Assembly (NCBI RefSeq): GCF_002920635.1 | Contig: NZ_PQSR01000007.1 | Coordinates: 85,708-149,707 of the forward strand | DNA: 64,000 nucleotides | Origin: Streptomyces sp. Ru72 | GTDB taxonomy: Bacteria > Actinomycetota > Actinomycetes > Streptomycetales > Streptomycetaceae | Reading direction: 5' to 3' | Part shown: one piece after another, positions 49,581-57,171 of the stretch | How the letters are laid out: every line of letters begins with the position of its first letter | Numbering within the stretch: the stretch's first letter is position 1 | Notes under the pieces: generated by a model | Told to the model about the DNA's origin: nothing | The model's input: only the letters and a program-made list of their open reading frames with translations | Database searches by the model: none | Position numbers and translations under genes: made by a program

Positions 49581-50372
49581 TTACAGGGACCGGTGCAGCA
49601 GACCGCTCATGGTGATGCGGTCGCCGCGGAAGCGGATGAACTCCAGGTCGACGGGCCGGCCGTCGGCGAGGTGGGTGAGGCGTTCCAGCATCAGTACGGC
49701 GGCACCGCGGGGGGCCTGGAGCACGGCGGAGGAGTGGGCGTCCGCGTTCACGGCTTCCAGGGTGATCTCGGCGTGGCCGAGGCGTTGGCCGGTGGTGGCT
49801 TCCAGGAGGCGGAAGACGTCGGTGTTCTCCAGGTCGGCGTCGAGGAGGGCGGTGCCGATGTCGAGCAGGATGTAGGTCAGGTCCAGGGAGAGGGGGAGGC
49901 CGTTCAATCTGCGCAGGCGTTCGATGTAGAGGACGTCGGCGCCGGGTTGGACGTGCAGGCGCTCCGCCACGGGGGCGGGTGCGGGAGCGGGGCCCAGAGT
50001 GCGGACCTCGTTGGTGACGCGGCCGTGTTCGTGCAGGGTTTCCGCCAGGCCCATCAGCCGGTCCAGTCCATGAGGGTACTTGCGGGCGGCGACGATCGTG
50101 CCGACTCCCGGCAGCCGGTCCACCAGGCCCTCGGCGCGGAGGAGGTCGAGGGCCTGGCGGACGGTGTTGCGGGAGGCGCCGTAGTCGGTGCCGAGGGTGG
50201 TTTCGTGCGGGAGCGTGCCGTCCGGGAAGCCGCCGGTGAGGATCTGGTGGCGGAGGAGATCGGCAAGCTGCCTGGCCTGGTCCGCACGCAGCCGACGACG
50301 CGTGCGGTGGGCGGCGACGGTGGTCGCGGCGCCCTGACCGGCGTGGTCTCGGATGCGGTCGGTGGGTGGCAT
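49581..50372 (-). CDS. GntR/HutC-family regulator with UTRA domain
   Basis: A 263-residue regulator. The winged helix-turn-helix (LADLLRHQILTGGFPDGTLPHETTLGTDYGASRNTVRQAL) occupies about residues 30-80. The rest is a UTRA ligand domain (VLYIERLRRLNGLPLSLDLTYI). It is the first gene before the ferredoxin-transporter-flavoprotein unit, in the same direction, and probably its ligand-responsive repressor. ATG at 50372 taken; ATG at 50384 is an alternative. Confidence 0.88.
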   Translation of the reverse strand: MPPTDRIRDHAGQGAATTVAAHRTRRRLRADQARQLADLLRHQILTGGFPDGTLPHETTLGTDYGASRNTVRQALDLLRAEGLVDRLPGVGTIVAARKYPHGLDRLMGLAETLHEHGRVTNEVRTLGPAPAPAPVAERLHVQPGADVLYIERLRRLNGLPLSLDLTYILLDIGTALLDADLENTDVFRLLEATTGQRLGHAEITLEAVNADAHSSAVLQAPRGAAVLMLERLTHLADGRPVDLEFIRFRGDRITMSGLLHRSL

Positions 50373-50519
50373 GTTCTGAACCATACCGAGGCGGTAGGGA
50401 AAGCTGTGTTGCCGCATTGTTGCGCCATGTGCCGGGGCGTCACGTATGCCGCTGACCTGGGGTTTCGCTGGGCGATGGGGCAAGATCTGCCACTGCCGGG
50501 TGAGCGGGCGAGGCGGTGG

Positions 50520-51740
50520 CTACGACAGGGTGGTCGGCACCACCCGCCCCGTCACCTCCCCGAGACCCACCCGCGTCCCACCCGGGCCCGGCGCCCACGC
50601 GGTCAGTGTCACCACGTCCCCGTCCTCCAGGAACGTCCGTTTCCCGTCCGGAAGTTCGAGAGGGTCCCGACCGTTCCACGTCAGCTCCAGCAGTGAGCCG
50701 CGTTCGCGCTCCGTCGGGCCGCTCACCGTGCCGGAGCCGTAGAGGTCGCCGGTGCGCAGGGACGCGCCGTTCACCGTCATGTGCGCCAGCTGCTGGGCCG
50801 CCGTCCAGTACATGGTGGAGAACGGCGGCTCGGAGACGACATGGCCGTTGATCGCGACGGAGATGCGCAGGTCGTAGCCCCCCGGTTCCTCCTGTGAGTC
50901 GTCCAGGTACGGCAGCAGCGGATGCGTGCGCTCGGGCGGGGCCACCCGCGCCTCCTCCAGCGCGTCCAGCGGGGTGATCCACGCCGAGACGGACGTGGCG
51001 AACGACTTGCCGAGGAACGGCCCGAGCGGCACGTACTCCCAGGCCTGGATGTCCCGCGCCGACCAGTCGTTGAGCAGGCAGAGCCCGAACACGTGGTCGC
51101 GGAAGGCCGTGAGCGGCACCGGCCGCCCCAGCCGCGACGGCGCGCCCACCACGAAGCCCACCTCCGCCTCGATGTCCAGACGGACCGAGGGCCCGAACAC
51201 CGGTGCCGGGTCGGCGGGCGCCTTGCGCTGTCCCGACGGCCGCACGACATCCGTGCCCGACACCACCACCGTGCCGGACCGGCCGTGGTAGCCGATCGGC
51301 AGATGCTTCCAGTTGGGGGTCAGGGAGTCCGCCGCGTCCGGGCGGAAGATCTGCCCGACGTTTCGGGCGTGGTTCTCGGAGGCGTAGAAGTCGACGTAGT
51401 CCGCGACCTCGAAGGGCAGGTGCAGCGTCACCTCGGAGAGCGGGTGCAGCAGCGGCTCCACGGTCTCCCGGTGCGCGGGCACCGTCACCCACGCCGTCAG
51501 CGCCCGCCGCACATCCGACCAGGTGGTGCGGCCCGCGGCCAGCAGCGGGTTCAGGGACGGACGCGCCAGCAGGGAGGCGTACGGGGAGCCGAGCGCCGTG
51601 GCCGCCGTGCCCGCATCGAGCACGTGGTCGCCCAGGCGGACGCCGACGCGCCGCTCGTCGGAACCGGCGGGGGAGAAGACGCCGTAGGGGAGGTTGTGCG
51701 GACCGAAGGGGTCGCCCTCGGGGACGTCGAAGGGGGGCAT
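50520..51740 (-). CDS. fahA: Fumarylacetoacetase
   Basis: A 406-residue FAH that splits fumarylacetoacetate into fumarate and acetoacetate, the last step of tyrosine and homogentisate breakdown. The N-terminal SH3-like domain (FGPHNLPYGVFSP) is followed by the catalytic domain: DFYASENHARNVG with the catalytic His, the acidic metal ligands in RLDIEAEVGFVVG, LLNDWSARDIQAWEYVPLGPFLGKSF, and the late GSGTVSGP. Length is normal. It is divergent from the ATP-grasp gene; no other tyrosine catabolic gene is in the window. Confidence 0.94.
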   Translation of the reverse strand: MPPFDVPEGDPFGPHNLPYGVFSPAGSDERRVGVRLGDHVLDAGTAATALGSPYASLLARPSLNPLLAAGRTTWSDVRRALTAWVTVPAHRETVEPLLHPLSEVTLHLPFEVADYVDFYASENHARNVGQIFRPDAADSLTPNWKHLPIGYHGRSGTVVVSGTDVVRPSGQRKAPADPAPVFGPSVRLDIEAEVGFVVGAPSRLGRPVPLTAFRDHVFGLCLLNDWSARDIQAWEYVPLGPFLGKSFATSVSAWITPLDALEEARVAPPERTHPLLPYLDDSQEEPGGYDLRISVAINGHVVSEPPFSTMYWTAAQQLAHMTVNGASLRTGDLYGSGTVSGPTERERGSLLELTWNGRDPLELPDGKRTFLEDGDVVTLTAWAPGPGGTRVGLGEVTGRVVPTTLS

Positions 51741-51884
51741 GGGATGCTGCCTCGCTTTCGTGCACTTCGGGTGTGCCGTGCATGGGGGTGCGTTCCAGTG
51801 CGTTCCATGTGGTCGCCGCACACGTTACGGGTGAGTCATCTGTCTTGGGCAGTGTCTAAAGAGTTTGCAATGTCCGTATTGGTC

Positions 51885-51914
51885 TTGTCGGAGGGGGTAA
51901 TTCCGGCTTAGCGT
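51885..51914 (+). promoter_or_regulatory. Candidate promoter of the ATP-grasp/monooxygenase pair
   Basis: TTGTCG at 51885-51890 and TAGCGT at 51909-51914, 18 bases apart, form a reasonable sigma-70-like pair in the 221-base gap from fahA. Transcription would begin about 40 bases before the GTG at 51962, which has AGGGGGG upstream. Consensus match is moderate. Confidence 0.4.
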
Positions 51915-51961
51915 CCTTTGGGGGACACGGACGGGGTGGGTCCGGTCCGTAGGGGGGACGC

Positions 51962-53239
51962 GTGGGGGGACCCGTGGCCAGGAGCACCGGCGGTGTGCCG
52001 TTCGACGCGGACCGCGACGTGCCGGGGCTCATCGTGAAGTTCGGCGACTATCCGCTGCACCACGGCGGGGTCGGCGCGATCCGCAGCCTGGGCCGGCTCG
52101 GCATACCGATGTATGCGATCACGGAGGACCGCTACACGCCGGCCGCGGCCTCCCGCTATCTGCGGCGCGCCTTCGTGTGGCCGACCACCGGGACCGAGGA
52201 ACCGGAGCGGCTCGTGGAGGGCCTGCTGCGCGTCGGGCGCCGTATCGGCCGGCCGACGGTCCTCGTTCCGACCGACGAGGAGGCAGCGGTCCTGATCGCG
52301 GAGCACCAGGACGCCCTCGCCGGGCACTTCCTGTTCCCGAAGGTGGACGGGGGACTCCCGCGCCGCCTCGCCAGCAAGCAGGGCCTGCACGAACTGTGCG
52401 TGGAACACGGCATCCCCAGCCCCCGGGCCGCCTTCCCGCAGTCCTACGACGACATCCAGCGCTTCGCCGACAAGGCGCGCTTCCCGCTCGTGGCGAAGAA
52501 TCGCGAGGCGTTCGTGCGTCGCGAACGGCCCGCGGTGGGCGGCACCACGAAGATCGCCACCCGGGAGGGGCTGCTCAGGCTCGCGCGCGACTGGGGCGAG
52601 CGGCCGGGCGTGATCCTCCAGGAGTACCTGCCCCGTGAGCAGGCCGAGGACTGGATCGTGCACGCCTATTTCGACCAGGACTCCACCCCGCTCGCCCTGT
52701 TCACCGGCGTCAAGGTGCGCTCCTGGCCGCCCCACGCGGGCATGACGGCGAACGCGTACGTCGTCGACAACCCGGAACTCGCCGATCTCGCCGCACGTTT
52801 CATCAAACAGATCGGCTTCACCGGCATCGTCGACCTCGACCTGCGCTTCGACCGGCGCGACGAACAGTACAAACTGCTCGACTTCAATCCGCGCATGGGC
52901 GCCCAGTTCCGGCTGTTCGAGAACGAGTCGGGGGTGGACGTCGTCCGCGCCATGCACCTGGACCTGACCGGCCGCACCGTACCGGAGGGGGAACAGCGCG
53001 CGGGCCACCGGTACATCGTGGAGAACATCGACCTGCCCGCCCTGCTCGCCTACCGCCGCAGCGGCTACACGACACCGCACGCACCGGCCCGGGCGAGCGG
53101 TACGGAACTGGCCTGGTTCGCGGGCGACGACCCACTGCCGTTCGTCACGATGCTCGCGCGCTTCGTGCGGCCGGGCGCGAAGCACCTTTATCAGCTGTGG
53201 CGGACCAACCGCCGCGGCAGCACGACCCGTACGTCGTAG
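51962..53239 (+). CDS. ATP-grasp carboxylate-amine ligase-like protein
   Basis: A 425-residue ATP-grasp protein (CarB/PurK-like fold). The N-terminal pre-ATP-grasp domain (GAIRSLGRLGIPMYAITED) is followed by ATP-binding segments FPLVAKNREAF and VILQEYLPRE, and the metal site DLDLRFDRRDEQYKLLDFNPRMGAQ with Asp, Glu and Asn ligands. Such enzymes join a carboxylate to an amine through an acyl-phosphate. The FAD monooxygenase-like gene follows 74 bases later, so the pair may make a small amide. Product unknown. Confidence 0.82.
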   Translation: MGGPVARSTGGVPFDADRDVPGLIVKFGDYPLHHGGVGAIRSLGRLGIPMYAITEDRYTPAAASRYLRRAFVWPTTGTEEPERLVEGLLRVGRRIGRPTVLVPTDEEAAVLIAEHQDALAGHFLFPKVDGGLPRRLASKQGLHELCVEHGIPSPRAAFPQSYDDIQRFADKARFPLVAKNREAFVRRERPAVGGTTKIATREGLLRLARDWGERPGVILQEYLPREQAEDWIVHAYFDQDSTPLALFTGVKVRSWPPHAGMTANAYVVDNPELADLAARFIKQIGFTGIVDLDLRFDRRDEQYKLLDFNPRMGAQFRLFENESGVDVVRAMHLDLTGRTVPEGEQRAGHRYIVENIDLPALLAYRRSGYTTPHAPARASGTELAWFAGDDPLPFVTMLARFVRPGAKHLYQLWRTNRRGSTTRTS

Positions 53240-53272
53240 GCGTACGACCGGTACGTCGCAGGCGTACCCGCT
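53229..53272. repeat. Two tandem 22-bp repeats spanning the ATP-grasp stop codon
   Basis: The unit beginning GTACGTCGTAGGCGTAC at 53229 is repeated from 53251 with a T-to-C change at the ninth base and a few changes at the end. The stop TAG of the ATP-grasp gene lies inside the first unit, where the second unit has CAG. Confidence 0.7.
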
Positions 53273-53313
53273 CCACCACGAAGTAGGCACATGGCGTCCT
53301 GGGGAGGGACTTC

Positions 53314-54516
53314 GTGATTCAACCGGTAGCAGTCATCGGTGCCGGGCCTTTCGGCCTGTCCACCGCCGCCCATCTGCGCGGGCGCGGTATCCCGGTCCGC
53401 GTCTTCGGCGAGCCCATGGTCAGCTGGCGTGACAGCATGCCCGCGGGCATGCTCCTGAAGTCCACTCCGGCCGCCTCGAACATCGACGCGCCCCAGCGCG
53501 GCCACACCCTGGCCGACTACTGTGACGCGGCGGGCATCCAGCGGCTGGTGACGGACGAGGACATCATCCCGGTCGAGACGTTCATCGCGTACGGGGAGTG
53601 GTTCCAGCAGAAGCTGGTGCCCGAGCTGGAGCGGGTCCGTGTGGTCTCCGTGGACCGCCGCAAGGGCGGTGGCTTCGATCTCAAGCTGGACTCGGGCGAG
53701 TCGTTCACCGCTCGGGCGGTCGTGGTGGCGACCGGCCTGTCGGGCCTCGCCCACCTCCCGCCGGAGCTGGCCGCCGCGGCAGCCGACGGCCCCACGCCCA
53801 CCGGCCCGGTCTCGCACAGCTCCCAGCACCATGACCTCAGCAGGTTCTCCGGCAAGGAGCTGCTGGTCGTCGGCGCCGGCCAGTCGGCGCTGGAGACGGC
53901 GGCGCTTGCGGCCGAGGCGGGCGCACGGGTGCGCGTGGTGGCGCGCGGGCAGGGCAGGGTCGCTTTCGGCGCACCCCCGTGGGACCAGCCGAAGCTGCGC
54001 CCCGAGTCGCCCTTCGGCCGTGCCTGGTCCCTGTGGGCGCTGAGCTACTACCCCCACCCGTACCGCTTCCTGCCCGCCCAGACCCGCCACTACCTGGTGC
54101 GCCGTGTCCTCGGCCCGCTCGGCGCGTGGTGGCTGCGAGACCGCTTCCAGGAGAACGTGCAGGTGCGTGAGGTCGTCGGCATCCTCGGTGCGTCTGTGGC
54201 GGACGGCAGCCCGGCCCTGACGGTCCGGACCCACACGGGCCGCACGGAGGAGATGACCGCGGACCACGTCATCGCCGCGACCGGCTACCGCGTGGACATC
54301 TCCGCGATGGGCTTCCTGGGACATGAGCTGCGTACGCGCCTGGCGGTGAGCCGGGGCACCCCGAGGCTCGGCGCGGGCTATGTGTCCTCGGTCCCCGGCC
54401 TGTACTTCACGGGCCTGCCGGCGGCGGCCTCCTACGGACCGGTGATGCGGTTCGTCTGTGGCACGGAGTTCGCCTCGCCTCGCCTGGCCAAGCACCTGGC
54501 GACGGCCCACGGCTGA
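53314..54516 (+). CDS. FAD/NAD(P)-binding monooxygenase-like protein
   Basis: A 400-residue two-nucleotide-fold flavoprotein related to flavin monooxygenases and amine N-hydroxylases. The FAD motif VIGAGPFGLST is at residues 7-17, the NAD(P) motif VVGAGQSALET near residue 187, and the ATGY motif (VIAATGYRVDIS) near 320. GTG start after GGGAGG. It probably hydroxylates a small substrate that the ATP-grasp partner makes or uses. The hairpin at 54541 ends the unit. Confidence 0.82.
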   Translation: MIQPVAVIGAGPFGLSTAAHLRGRGIPVRVFGEPMVSWRDSMPAGMLLKSTPAASNIDAPQRGHTLADYCDAAGIQRLVTDEDIIPVETFIAYGEWFQQKLVPELERVRVVSVDRRKGGGFDLKLDSGESFTARAVVVATGLSGLAHLPPELAAAAADGPTPTGPVSHSSQHHDLSRFSGKELLVVGAGQSALETAALAAEAGARVRVVARGQGRVAFGAPPWDQPKLRPESPFGRAWSLWALSYYPHPYRFLPAQTRHYLVRRVLGPLGAWWLRDRFQENVQVREVVGILGASVADGSPALTVRTHTGRTEEMTADHVIAATGYRVDISAMGFLGHELRTRLAVSRGTPRLGAGYVSSVPGLYFTGLPAAASYGPVMRFVCGTEFASPRLAKHLATAHG

Positions 54517-54540
54517 CCCCGGCCGGCCAACGGACCACCG

Positions 54541-54569
54541 CGTGGCCCTTCCCCCTCGGAAGGGCCACG
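54541..54569. terminator. Hairpin terminator after the monooxygenase-like gene
   Basis: CGTGGCCCTTCC at 54541-54552 pairs with GGAAGGGCCACG at 54558-54569, a 12-bp perfect stem with a five-base loop. Confidence 0.85.
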
Positions 54570-54731
54570 GTCGTCGGGCCGGATGCCGACCGGTGCCCGG
54601 CAGGGCGCATGGGGGTCGGCCGTGGGACAGCGCCGGGTCGGCCGCGGGTCATCGGCCGGTTCACGACGGGTGGCCGGACGTCGGCTGGTTCGCGGTGAGT
54701 CGTGGGGGTGTTCCATCCGTATTCTCTGATC

Positions 54732-55544
54732 ATGGCCGCACCCCTCGCATATTCACTCATCGCCACTGACCTGGACGGGACGCTGCTGCGCGGTGACGAC
54801 ACGCTCTCCGACCGGTCGAGGGACGCGCTGGCGCGGGCCACCGCGGCCGGCGCGCGGCACCTCGTGGTGACGGGGCGTCCGGCCCCCAGGGTGCGGCCGC
54901 TGCTCGACGACCTGGGCGGCAGGGGGCTCGCGGTGTGCGGTCAGGGCGCGCAGGTGTACGACGCCGGCGCGGACCGGTTGCTGTCTTCCGTCACCCTCGA
55001 CCGGGAGTTGGCCGAGACCGCGCTCGGCAAGATCGAGGCCGAGGTGGGGCAGGTGTACGCGGCCGTAGACCAGGACGGCGTGGACGGGCTCACGCTCATC
55101 GAACCCGGATACCGGATGCCGCACCCCACGCTGCCCGCGGTGCGGGTCCAACGGCGCGACGACCTGTGGTGCGCGCCCATCAGCAAGGTGCTGCTGCGCC
55201 ATCACGCCCTGACCGACGACGAGTTGGCGACGGCGGCGCGTGGCGCGGTCGGTTCGCTGGCGACGGTCACCATGTCCGGGCCCGGCACGGTCGAACTCCA
55301 GCCATGCGGCATCACCAAGGCGACGGGGCTCGCGCTCGCCGCCGAGTACCTGGGCCTGGGGCCGTCCCAGACCATCGCGTTCGGCGACATGCCGAACGAC
55401 ATCCCGATGTTCGACTGGGCCGCGCACGGCGTCGCCATGGCGAACGCCCACCCCGAACTCAAGGCGGTCGCCGACGAGATCACGAAGTCGAACGAGGACG
55501 ACGGCATCGCCGTCGTCCTCGAACGACTCTTCAGGGGCCGCTAG
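54732..55544 (+). CDS. HAD-superfamily phosphatase (Cof type)
   Basis: A 270-residue haloacid dehalogenase-fold hydrolase. The nucleophile motif is TDLDGTLL (Asp13 and Asp15), motif II is VVTGRPAPR, a Lys lies in CGITKATGL, and motif IV is IAFGDMPNDIPMF. The large C2B cap is typical of Cof/YidA sugar-phosphate phosphatases. The ATG at 54732 is preceded six bases upstream by TATTCT and lacks a Shine-Dalgarno sequence, suggesting a leaderless message; an upstream GTG at 54702 is less likely. Substrate unknown. Confidence 0.88.
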   Translation: MAAPLAYSLIATDLDGTLLRGDDTLSDRSRDALARATAAGARHLVVTGRPAPRVRPLLDDLGGRGLAVCGQGAQVYDAGADRLLSSVTLDRELAETALGKIEAEVGQVYAAVDQDGVDGLTLIEPGYRMPHPTLPAVRVQRRDDLWCAPISKVLLRHHALTDDELATAARGAVGSLATVTMSGPGTVELQPCGITKATGLALAAEYLGLGPSQTIAFGDMPNDIPMFDWAAHGVAMANAHPELKAVADEITKSNEDDGIAVVLERLFRGR

Positions 55545-55581
55545 CCCTCGGCTTCAGCCTCGGCACGCACGGCGCACGACG

Positions 55582-56097
55582 TCAGTACGCGCTGTGGACG
55601 TTGTCGATGGAGCCGTACCGGTGGGCGGCGTAGTTGCACGCGGCCGTGATGTTCGCCACCGGGTCGTAGATGTTCCAGGACGTGCCCGGCACGTGGTACG
55701 CGCGGAAGGTCGGGTCGATGACCTGGAGGAGGCCCTTGGACGGGATGCCCATCCGGGCGTTGGAGTCCCAGAGGTTGATGGCGGACGGGTTGCCGGACGA
55801 CTCACGCATCACGTTGCGGTAGATGCCGTAGTAGGAGCCGGGGATCCCGTGCTGCCGCATGACGACCAGCGACTGGCGGATCCAGCTGTCGAGGTTTCCG
55901 GCGCGCGTCGTCACGGTCTTGGCGGCGGCGGTCGTGGTCGTCGCGGAGGTGGGGGTCGCGGCGGAAGCGCTGGTCGCGCCCAGGACCGGAAGGGCCAGAA
56001 CGGCGGCACCCGTCCCCGCGACAGCGAGGGCACGGGTGAGGCGCGCGGCCTTGGAGCGGCGGTCCCGACGGCGTGCGGGCAGGGCGAAAGCGGGCAT
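55582..56097 (-). CDS. Secreted lytic transglycosylase-like protein
   Basis: A 171-residue exported protein. The signal peptide has a basic start (ARRRDRRSKAARLTR) and a hydrophobic core ending near ATSASAA at residue 47. The mature part is a short SLT-type lysozyme fold: RESSGNPSAINLWD holds the catalytic Glu, then SKGLLQVIDPTF and the closing NITAACNYAAHRYGS. It would cleave peptidoglycan glycans. GGAGAGGA precedes the ATG. A c-di-AMP riboswitch lies directly upstream, the arrangement known for Streptomyces cell-wall hydrolases. Confidence 0.9.
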   Translation of the reverse strand: MPAFALPARRRDRRSKAARLTRALAVAGTGAAVLALPVLGATSASAATPTSATTTTAAAKTVTTRAGNLDSWIRQSLVVMRQHGIPGSYYGIYRNVMRESSGNPSAINLWDSNARMGIPSKGLLQVIDPTFRAYHVPGTSWNIYDPVANITAACNYAAHRYGSIDNVHSAY

Positions 56098-56109
56098 GTC
56101 GTAGTCCTC

Positions 56110-56300
56110 TCCGGCGCCTGCGAGGTGAGCTGTCGGGTTCGGGCTGGGAGGTGCCCGGCCGTGTCCTCGGTGTCGAGGAATCGGCTTCACCCCAAGCCGT
56201 TCCGGCGCTGTGTCCGGTCCGGCGACTTACCTGGGTCCCCCGCTCCTGCCGTGGTGGTCAATGGATCGCGGGCGGCGGCAGGATTCGGCGGTCCGTCCGG
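56110..56300 (-). promoter_or_regulatory. ydaO-yuaA c-di-AMP riboswitch
   Basis: The conserved blocks of the ydaO aptamer appear in order on the minus strand: CCGCCGAATCC (56281-56291), GCGGGGGACCCAGGT (around 56228-56243), CTTGGGGTGAAGCCG (around 56183-56197) and a closing pseudoknot-side region with GGGCACC and CGAACCCGAC. This class binds cyclic di-AMP, and in Streptomyces it precedes resuscitation-promoting factor and other cell-wall hydrolase genes, turning them off at high ligand. It ends about 15 bases before the ATG of the transglycosylase-like gene. Edges are approximate. Confidence 0.85.
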
Positions 56301-56540
56301 ATCGATTGGGAAGGTATGCGAGAGCACATGTCGGGAACAAGCCTGGAAGTCACACTCCGAGGTAAATGACGTTGAAAGGCGGGAATAAGGGATGTGATCC
56401 ATTTTGTTGAACAGGGTTCAACTTGGCAGAGGCAAAGGGGAAGTTGGGATTCCGCATGCTTCACGCCCCGCCCTGCGGTGCGTGAGCTAATTCACTCGCC
56501 TCCTCCTTGATCGTCATCCCTAATTCGGGACCCTCAAGCG

Positions 56541-56615
56541 GCAATTCGGACAAAAGGCTCGGGCGTCGCCTTCCAGTGGCGGGTTTTGGGAGGGCGAATT
56601 AGAGCAATTCGGACA
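56541..56615. repeat. Direct repeat GCAATTCGGACA
   Basis: GCAATTCGGACA occurs exactly at 56541-56552 and 56604-56615, starts 63 bases apart (six helical turns). AATTCGG also occurs at 56522-56528 and ATTCGG at 56618-56623. The AT-rich words stand out from the surrounding GC-rich DNA and might be protein-binding sites. Confidence 0.45.
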
Positions 56616-56823
56616 TCATTCGGGTCTGTGTGAATCCCCGTCTCCGGGTCGGAGATGTGGCCGACGTCACTCGTCATGCCCTGCAGATCTGTACGCGCGC
56701 GCGGCCCGGGATTTCGGGCGTCCCTGTCGGGGCCGGGTGTGGCCCGGCCGGGTGATGGTGTCGAGTGGGGCCGCCGGGGGCCGTGTGGCCCCTGCGGAGG
56801 CCTTCGGGGCGCCGGGCTGCCCC

Positions 56824-56886
56824 GGGGCCGGGACGCGAGGGGGTGTTTCCGGGGCCGGGATGCGAGGGGGTGTTTCCGGGGTCGGT
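56824..56886. repeat. 27-bp tandem repeat, about 2.3 copies
   Basis: GGGGCCGGGACGCGAGG begins the first unit at 56824; the next unit begins at 56851 and differs at one base (GACGCG to GATGCG). A third partial unit starts at 56878. Both full units end in GGGTGTTTCC. Copy number may vary between strains. Confidence 0.8.
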
Positions 56887-57171
56887 GCGCGTCGCCGGCC
56901 ACCGGGAGGGGCAGCTTTCCGCTATGTCGCTCCCAACCCGCTCCTATCACCTGATCAAGAACATGCCTCTCGCGATCCGATACGGCCCGGCCTGGAACAG
57001 CGGGCACTCGTGGTGATCGAAACCTGACCGGATACGCTGACTTGAGTGATGGCGGCGACAGATCGACAAACTCGGTGAGCCGAGTCGTCCTGACGACGTC
57101 ATCGATCAAGTGACCGACCTCGATACCGACCGTGTGATCGTCAGCAGACGTCAGCAGACAGGAGACCTCAC

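Larger units (their letters stand above)
56301..57171. other. Gene-poor stretch before the polyprenyl synthase gene
   Basis: Nearly 900 bases with no convincing gene. The first 350 bases are unusually AT-rich for this chromosome and carry repeated AATTCGG words. The middle contains 27-base tandem repeats. The last 170 bases must hold the promoter of the polyprenyl synthase gene, which has GGAGA before its GTG. A 191-codon minus-strand frame (56534-57109) crosses the repeats but looks like a shadow. The promoter for the riboswitch transcript should lie near 56310-56420. Confidence 0.5.

Noticed and set aside
54590..54715. GTCGGCCG/CGGTTC-rich repeats before the HAD gene
   Set aside because: Several imperfect GC-rich words recur, but without consistent period or symmetry; consistent with base composition.
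56534..57109. A 191-codon minus-strand frame in the gene-poor stretch
   Set aside because: It depends on the 27-bp tandem repeat for its middle, has no domain and no good ribosome site, and overlaps the likely polyprenyl synthase promoter.
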